The notes under the pieces were generated by a model, which was not told the origin of the DNA, did no database searches, and saw nothing but the letters and a program-made list of their open reading frames with translations. A DNA stretch of 64,000 nucleotides from Montifringilla adamsi (lineage: Eukaryota > Chordata > Aves > Passeriformes > Passeridae): assembly GCA_017590115.1 (NCBI GenBank), contig JAGGNK010006448.1:11471049-11535048 (forward strand), given 5' to 3'. Below, piece by piece: positions 59,035 through 64,000 of this stretch (positions within the stretch are counted from its first letter, which is position 1; every line of letters begins with the position of its first letter). Made by a program: the position numbers and the translations under genes.

Positions 59035-62000
59035 GCTATTGCTGGCAATGAGGCTTTAAGTGTTTGTATTGTATACAGAAACTAGGATGTTAGATTTGAT
59101 GGTCCAAAATCTTAAGTGAAATTCAGTCTTTGGAAATGGAACCCTGGGTGACAAATGGTTGATTTGTTTATTGGCTTACTTGTTTATCGTGACTTGGAAG
59201 ATACAGAAAAAGGTGACAAATTCAGTTGAAGTAGTTGATCATCAGACACACCTGGGTTAGGAAACGCTGACGATAATGGCATGGTTAGAAATATGGGAAA
59301 CCTCAAGACAGGAATTCTGAATTTGACATGGGAATTAAAATATTTGGAAGGCATACAGGAGGCATCCTTTTTTTAGGCTTGCGTGAGGGAGGACTGGTGG
59401 GGAAAAAAAACCGACATGGGATGCGCTGTGTTGTAACCTTAGGTAGACTGCAGTGGTGGAATCAGAGCAAATGTCAGTAAGGCTGTGGATATTTGTGAGA
59501 GACTGGGGCCTTTCAGAACTGGCCATCAGTGGAGAGGAGAAACTGAAGGATAGCTGTAGTTTGGCAGAGAAGTGTCATGGAGACTGTTGGAACTGCTCTT
59601 CCCAGCTTTTAAAACTCACAATAGGTGAGCCTAGTATATTTTTCCTGGTTTTGGAAACAACTCAAATTCTTGGACTCTTAGCAGTTGCCTGTCCAAAACT
59701 TGTACATTAAGGGACTCCTTGTAATAGAATGATCATTTTGAGAATCATTGATAGAGAAACACTTTATAAATAATAGAAGTGAAATCCTTGTAACTTGCCT
59801 GAATAAAACATAGAGTCTTGAGGTAAGGAGACAAGAAGTTTCTTCATGCCCCAGTTTTTTCATGCCTTTACAGATACTTGGTTTATCACATCATCTTCAA
59901 GTTTCTTGGTCTTAATTGCCCATATAGCACTCACACTCATGCAGACACTTGCACTGCAATAGATGGGTTATAAATCCATTGAATCAAAGTAATCATCATG
60001 GAGTACAGTAAACTTCGTGTGAAGTTTCTGTGAGCTGCATGTATATGCACCTTTTAATCCTTTCCATAATGAAAAGGCATTTTTGGCTTGATGAGATGTC
60101 GGAATGAAAAGTACTTGTGCATAAAAAGATGTGCTTAGATACATCTGCTATGGTAAATCCCTTTCAGCTGAAGTTCTGAATCTGCAAATTCTGACAGCTT
60201 TTTATTTAGTAGTACAGTTGTTAGCACAGGTACATATGGTAGCAATGCTTAGAAATACTACCTGTGAGTTCTTAAATATGTATAAAGCAAAGAAATCCTT
60301 TACCTTCATTTGGCATTTTTAAGATAAACCACACTGGCTCTTGAAAATGTAATTTTAAACCTTCAACTACAAGTCTTTTTAAAAAATGATGGATTTTTTT
60401 TTCCTTCAGAAATACAACTTAGGACCCTGAATCAGACAGTACATTTAGTTGGAATTACTTTCTATATGCATCCATATTTCCATTTTTATATCTAGCATAG
60501 GGACTGAACTTTACAATTGGTGAATCTAAAGACTTTGATAAAACAAATACAGCAAACCTGACTAAATAAACCCAGGAAAACCTCCAGCTGAAGAGAGTCA
60601 GTTACAAGGCTGAAAAACAAATTACTGCTTGCTTCACGTTATTCAAGTGTGCTGGCTTTTCCTTAGTCCTTCTTTCAAACCCTTTTCATTCTTCCCTTGT
60701 AGTGATTCCCCAGCTTGAGACAATCTGCATTTTCCATACTGAGATTTTTTCCTCAGCGCCCCTGAGAAAATATCTTTACTCAGTCACCTTTTGATGCTTG
60801 ACTGTGGTTCTGCTTTCTGAAGCTGTCAGGAACACTGTCAGTCTTAGCTGCCCTGTAGCTTCCCTACTTGCCATCTGTCCCGATCTGTCACGTGTGCTTC
60901 TTTACTATATTTTTAATGGCTGAGTGCTCAGTGTTTAGGGAAGACATCTCCTTTCTTTACCATCTCGTTCCTGCAAACTGCTGGCTTAGTGTTTGCCATA
61001 TGGCATTTTATGAATTGCAGGGGGTTTTATGGTGTCCAGTAAACTGTAACCTCATGAAATAGTGAAAACATCCAGTTCTGTAAAGGATGAACATGAATTT
61101 GTATCTTTTTAGCATAATATTAAGTATGAGTTTGTTATGTTTCTGTTTTCCTGCGTGCTTGCCACAGAGGCTTGTACTTGACCATTTATGTCAGTTACAC
61201 ACAGGAAAATAGTGTTTGTTTATTCTCACTATTCCCCCAATGACAGTGACTTCACGTTCTTTACAGCTCTTAAGTGATCTCTTTTTTTCCTTTGCGGCTC
61301 TGATCAGAGCAATCAAGGTGGAATTTTATTCCTATTATGTCAGCTCTTATTCCTTTGCACCCCTTATGTTGTTCCTGTACATATGTGTGGATGTATTTTA
61401 GAGAGAAGAGGTAAGAAGTGTATTGTGGAGAAGAACTTGTTACAAAAGAATGTTCTTAATATTTTGGAAGTGCATAGGAAGAAATTTTAAGATAATGACA
61501 CCTCATTCAGTTCTTTCTCTTGAAAGTAGGTCAAGAGTGATTTTGGCCCTATTAAAATCAGAGTAGATTGTTATTTTCTTATTTAACAGTGACTGGCTAC
61601 TGGGTGTAGAGAAGAGAGTGGGGGGAAAGGGTCAAGGTACTTCTCTGGTCCCCTGTCTAGACACAGGATTTAATAGTACTGTTCAAATACTGTTTGGTAC
61701 CGCATGCCTCTCAGGCTGAAGTGCCTGTGGGGAGGGCAGCAAAGGAGGGGCAGGCAGAAAAGCAGCTCCAGAGCTGCAGTGATGCTACAGGGCTTCCTTG
61801 TGCTTCCTAGGAACTCGGGTGAGGAATCCCTTGCTGTATTTCCTTTTCTCCACTGCAGTATGTACCACCATCATTAATGACTGCTTTGGATGTAAATAAT
61901 AATGGCATAATGACACTGTAAAACTTTTTTATTTGACATTAATAGAAGCAAATTTTGTACCTGCAGCTGATGGCATGAATGTCTAATGATTCTTCAACAA

Positions 62001-62567
62001 CTGCTTTTCTCTTAAATTTCTTGAGGAATTGATAAAATGTGCAATTAACTGATAAGCTTAGTGTGTGTAAACTTAATTACATCATACTCTACTTATGCAG
62101 AACCTACATGCAGGTTTAAATCCCACTTTATTGTGGGACTTGAGACTTCATTTTGTTTAAGGTTGAGAATGATTCTTTTCTTGCAGATTAGCCTTACTAT
62201 AGGTTATTTGATGTTAATTTTTGAAGACACACCTAGGCATATCATCTTGGTGGAAAGAGGACTACAATTACCAACGTATTTTAGAATAGCTATCTTAACA
62301 CATTTGCTTTGCTGTTCAGAGACTATTTTTTCAGTGCTGACAAGTTGAGAAAAACAAAAATTCAGATTTATATGGATTTAAGAGCCTTTTATGTTTATAG
62401 GCATGGGTAAATGAAACTCTGAAGTTCATCTGTTCTAATTTAGGAAATGCTAAATGTGTCTTTTTGTTATTGCCTAGCCTGTAGGCAAACTGTTCCCCCA
62501 GCGCACACAGAGTTTTATTTACAATTGCATAAGTGTCCCTGGTGCATGCTTTGGCAATTCAGTCACA

Positions 62568-62593
62568 TATGTTGGGCAGTCCTGCCCAACATA
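62568..62593. repeat. Perfect palindrome, 12-bp arms, 2-base loop
   Basis: TATGTTGGGCAG, then TC, then CTGCCCAACATA: perfect complementarity with a GC-rich stem core. It sits in HS6ST3 intron 1 without a recognisable RNA-family context. Confidence 0.9.
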
Positions 62594-64000
62594 ATATATC
62601 CTGCATTTGCATCTTCTGGCTGTTGGATGAAAGGGAAGGGGAAAAAAATATTTTCCTTGAAAGAGAATGCTTTATTGGTTTGTTTGTTTTTATTTTAGAT
62701 ACTTCTTATAGTAGCAGAGAATGCTAATATCCATAGTTGCATAAGATTTAAAGTCATGATGTCAGCAGCATCCTTGTTTCAGAAGATGGGATGAATGCTT
62801 ATCTATAGCTTCCCATATTCCTGTGCTGCTGTTGAGAAATAGTAGTAAATGGGGAGGTCACTCACTGAGCTGATCTCAGTTTCCACTGATCTCAGTACTT
62901 CAGACTGCTTGACTCAAATGCTTGATCTGGAACCAGTCCCACTAACTAAACTTACAGTTTGTGCTACGAAGATTCAGAGGCCACCCTGAGATCTCCTCAA
63001 GTGATACCAGTGAAAGAAAACTTCTCTCAAATAAAGAAATGGGGGGGTTTCCTTAATACAATATGAGGTATACTCACTTTCTAGTAGAAATCCTCATTGA
63101 GTGTTCCAGAAATAATTTGCCAGTTAATCAAAATGACTTGCTTACTTTTAAGAAAATACCTGTTTATCCTCCCTTCTTAAAAACTCAGCTAACTAGTTCA
63201 GAGATATCACAGAACCACAGACTTCAGATTATTTGATAACTCCTTCAGAACTTCATCCTTTCAAGTAAGATCTAAAATAACCAGCTATTTTGATACTTAC
63301 AGTTTTTGAGGCAGTGTTATCTGTCGTTTAAGATGTTTTGTTGAGTTGCTAAGTGGCAACTGGCAGTGTTAGACTGCTTTCAGCATTTCACTAAAATAGG
63401 TGGTGGCTCAGGTTTCTCTGACTTTCAGGTGATATTAACAACAAGGTAATCTTTATCAAATGAGAGTGTGGTATATGAGGGACTTTTGGCCTCAATGCCA
63501 CTGTTTGAAATTCTTCCTCATTTGAAATTGTGAGTGCTTCAATCTGCCCAGAATGACTTTTTTTTTAATATTGGCACCAAAATCTTCTGCCCTCCCCAAT
63601 ACACTAATTTCTATAAGTGACAAACGTGGTGAACAGGAAGGGAGCTTAGTCCTTCTTTTATTTGCATTGGAAAGTAAGGATAATGGTATTTTGTTTGAGT
63701 GCTACAGATTTCAGATAGTTTTTCTTTTTTTTTAATTTGCTATAATAGTCCAGGTTAATTTTTTAAAAAATCTGGTAATTGTAAAACATGGAACAGTATT
63801 CTGCTAGAATGGTGTAGCTGGAAGTCCACATGAAGTGTTGTATCCTTCTACGATTTTTTTTTATTTGAAGCAGTAATTTTTCAGAGGAAGGTTTGCATCT
63901 ACTATTCAAAGGTCTAGTTGATTTATAATGGCAGTAATTATTTTTTTTCTTGTAGGTAATTGTATAAAATGTGTTTGATCTATTTTTTAAACTAGCTGTC

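Larger units (their letters stand above)
43422..64000 (+). other. HS6ST3: HS6ST3 intron 1 (partial)
   Basis: Starts with the GTCAGT donor and runs to the window edge. The next conserved segment (NFYYITMLRDP-type) was not seen, fitting the very long first intron of this gene in vertebrates. The stretches 43660-47790, 49000-51970, 53260-55860, 56440-58860 and 59040-64000 show AT-rich sequence without an exon or element I can name. Confidence 0.8.

Noticed and set aside
58840..59085. Phe/Gly-rich 81-codon open frame
   Set aside because: Translation of a T/G low-complexity tract.
1..64000. CRISPR arrays, operons, phage or plasmid modules
   Set aside because: No regularly spaced repeats or prokaryotic gene organisation; the window is clearly vertebrate nuclear DNA.

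Overview
The window looks like nuclear DNA from a bird, most likely a passerine. The non-coding sequence is AT-rich and carries many truncated CR1 LINE 3' ends in both orientations, an avian ERVL-type LTR, and one tRNA-Ile-headed SINE with a CR1-like tail, a family I know from songbirds (TguSINE1). The genes have vertebrate split structure, GT-AG introns and CpG-island promoters. There is no prokaryotic gene organisation.

Two protein-coding genes are supported, arranged head to head. On the minus strand, the first nine coding exons of UGGT2 (UDP-glucose:glycoprotein glucosyltransferase 2) run from about 27348 down to 2642. The other exons, including those for the catalytic domain, lie beyond the left edge. 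The nine exons join in one continuous frame of 346 codons plus two bases. On the plus strand, coding exon 1 of HS6ST3 (heparan-sulfate 6-O-sulfotransferase 3) lies at 42889-43421; everything to the right is its large first intron. This pairing matches the human 13q32 arrangement as I remember it, and residue-level similarity favours UGGT2/HS6ST3 over the paralogous UGGT1/HS6ST1 pair.

Layout: 1-27190 is UGGT2 introns and exons. Intron 2 (16859-25179) holds an ERVL LTR, a recent ~480-bp tandem duplication, a CR1, the SINE and an old CR1. A CpG island at about 26930-27620 is the UGGT2 promoter. The intergenic stretch 27536-42400 has several CR1 fragments and no gene I can support. A second CpG island at about 42420-43660 has three inverted CCAAT boxes and the HS6ST3 start. 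The interval 43422-64000 is intron, with nested CR1s, a 92-bp-armed inverted repeat around LTR-like sequence, two compact palindromes and a long T/G tract.

The two genes have separate roles. UGGT2 is an ER glycoprotein folding sensor and HS6ST3 is a Golgi heparan-sulfate modifier; neither sequence nor context suggests a joint pathway. I found no unknown multi-gene system. The items most worth a second look are structural: the tandem duplication across an LTR/CR1 junction, the inverted-repeat structure at 55871-56422, and a glutamate-rich run in UGGT2 exon 7.
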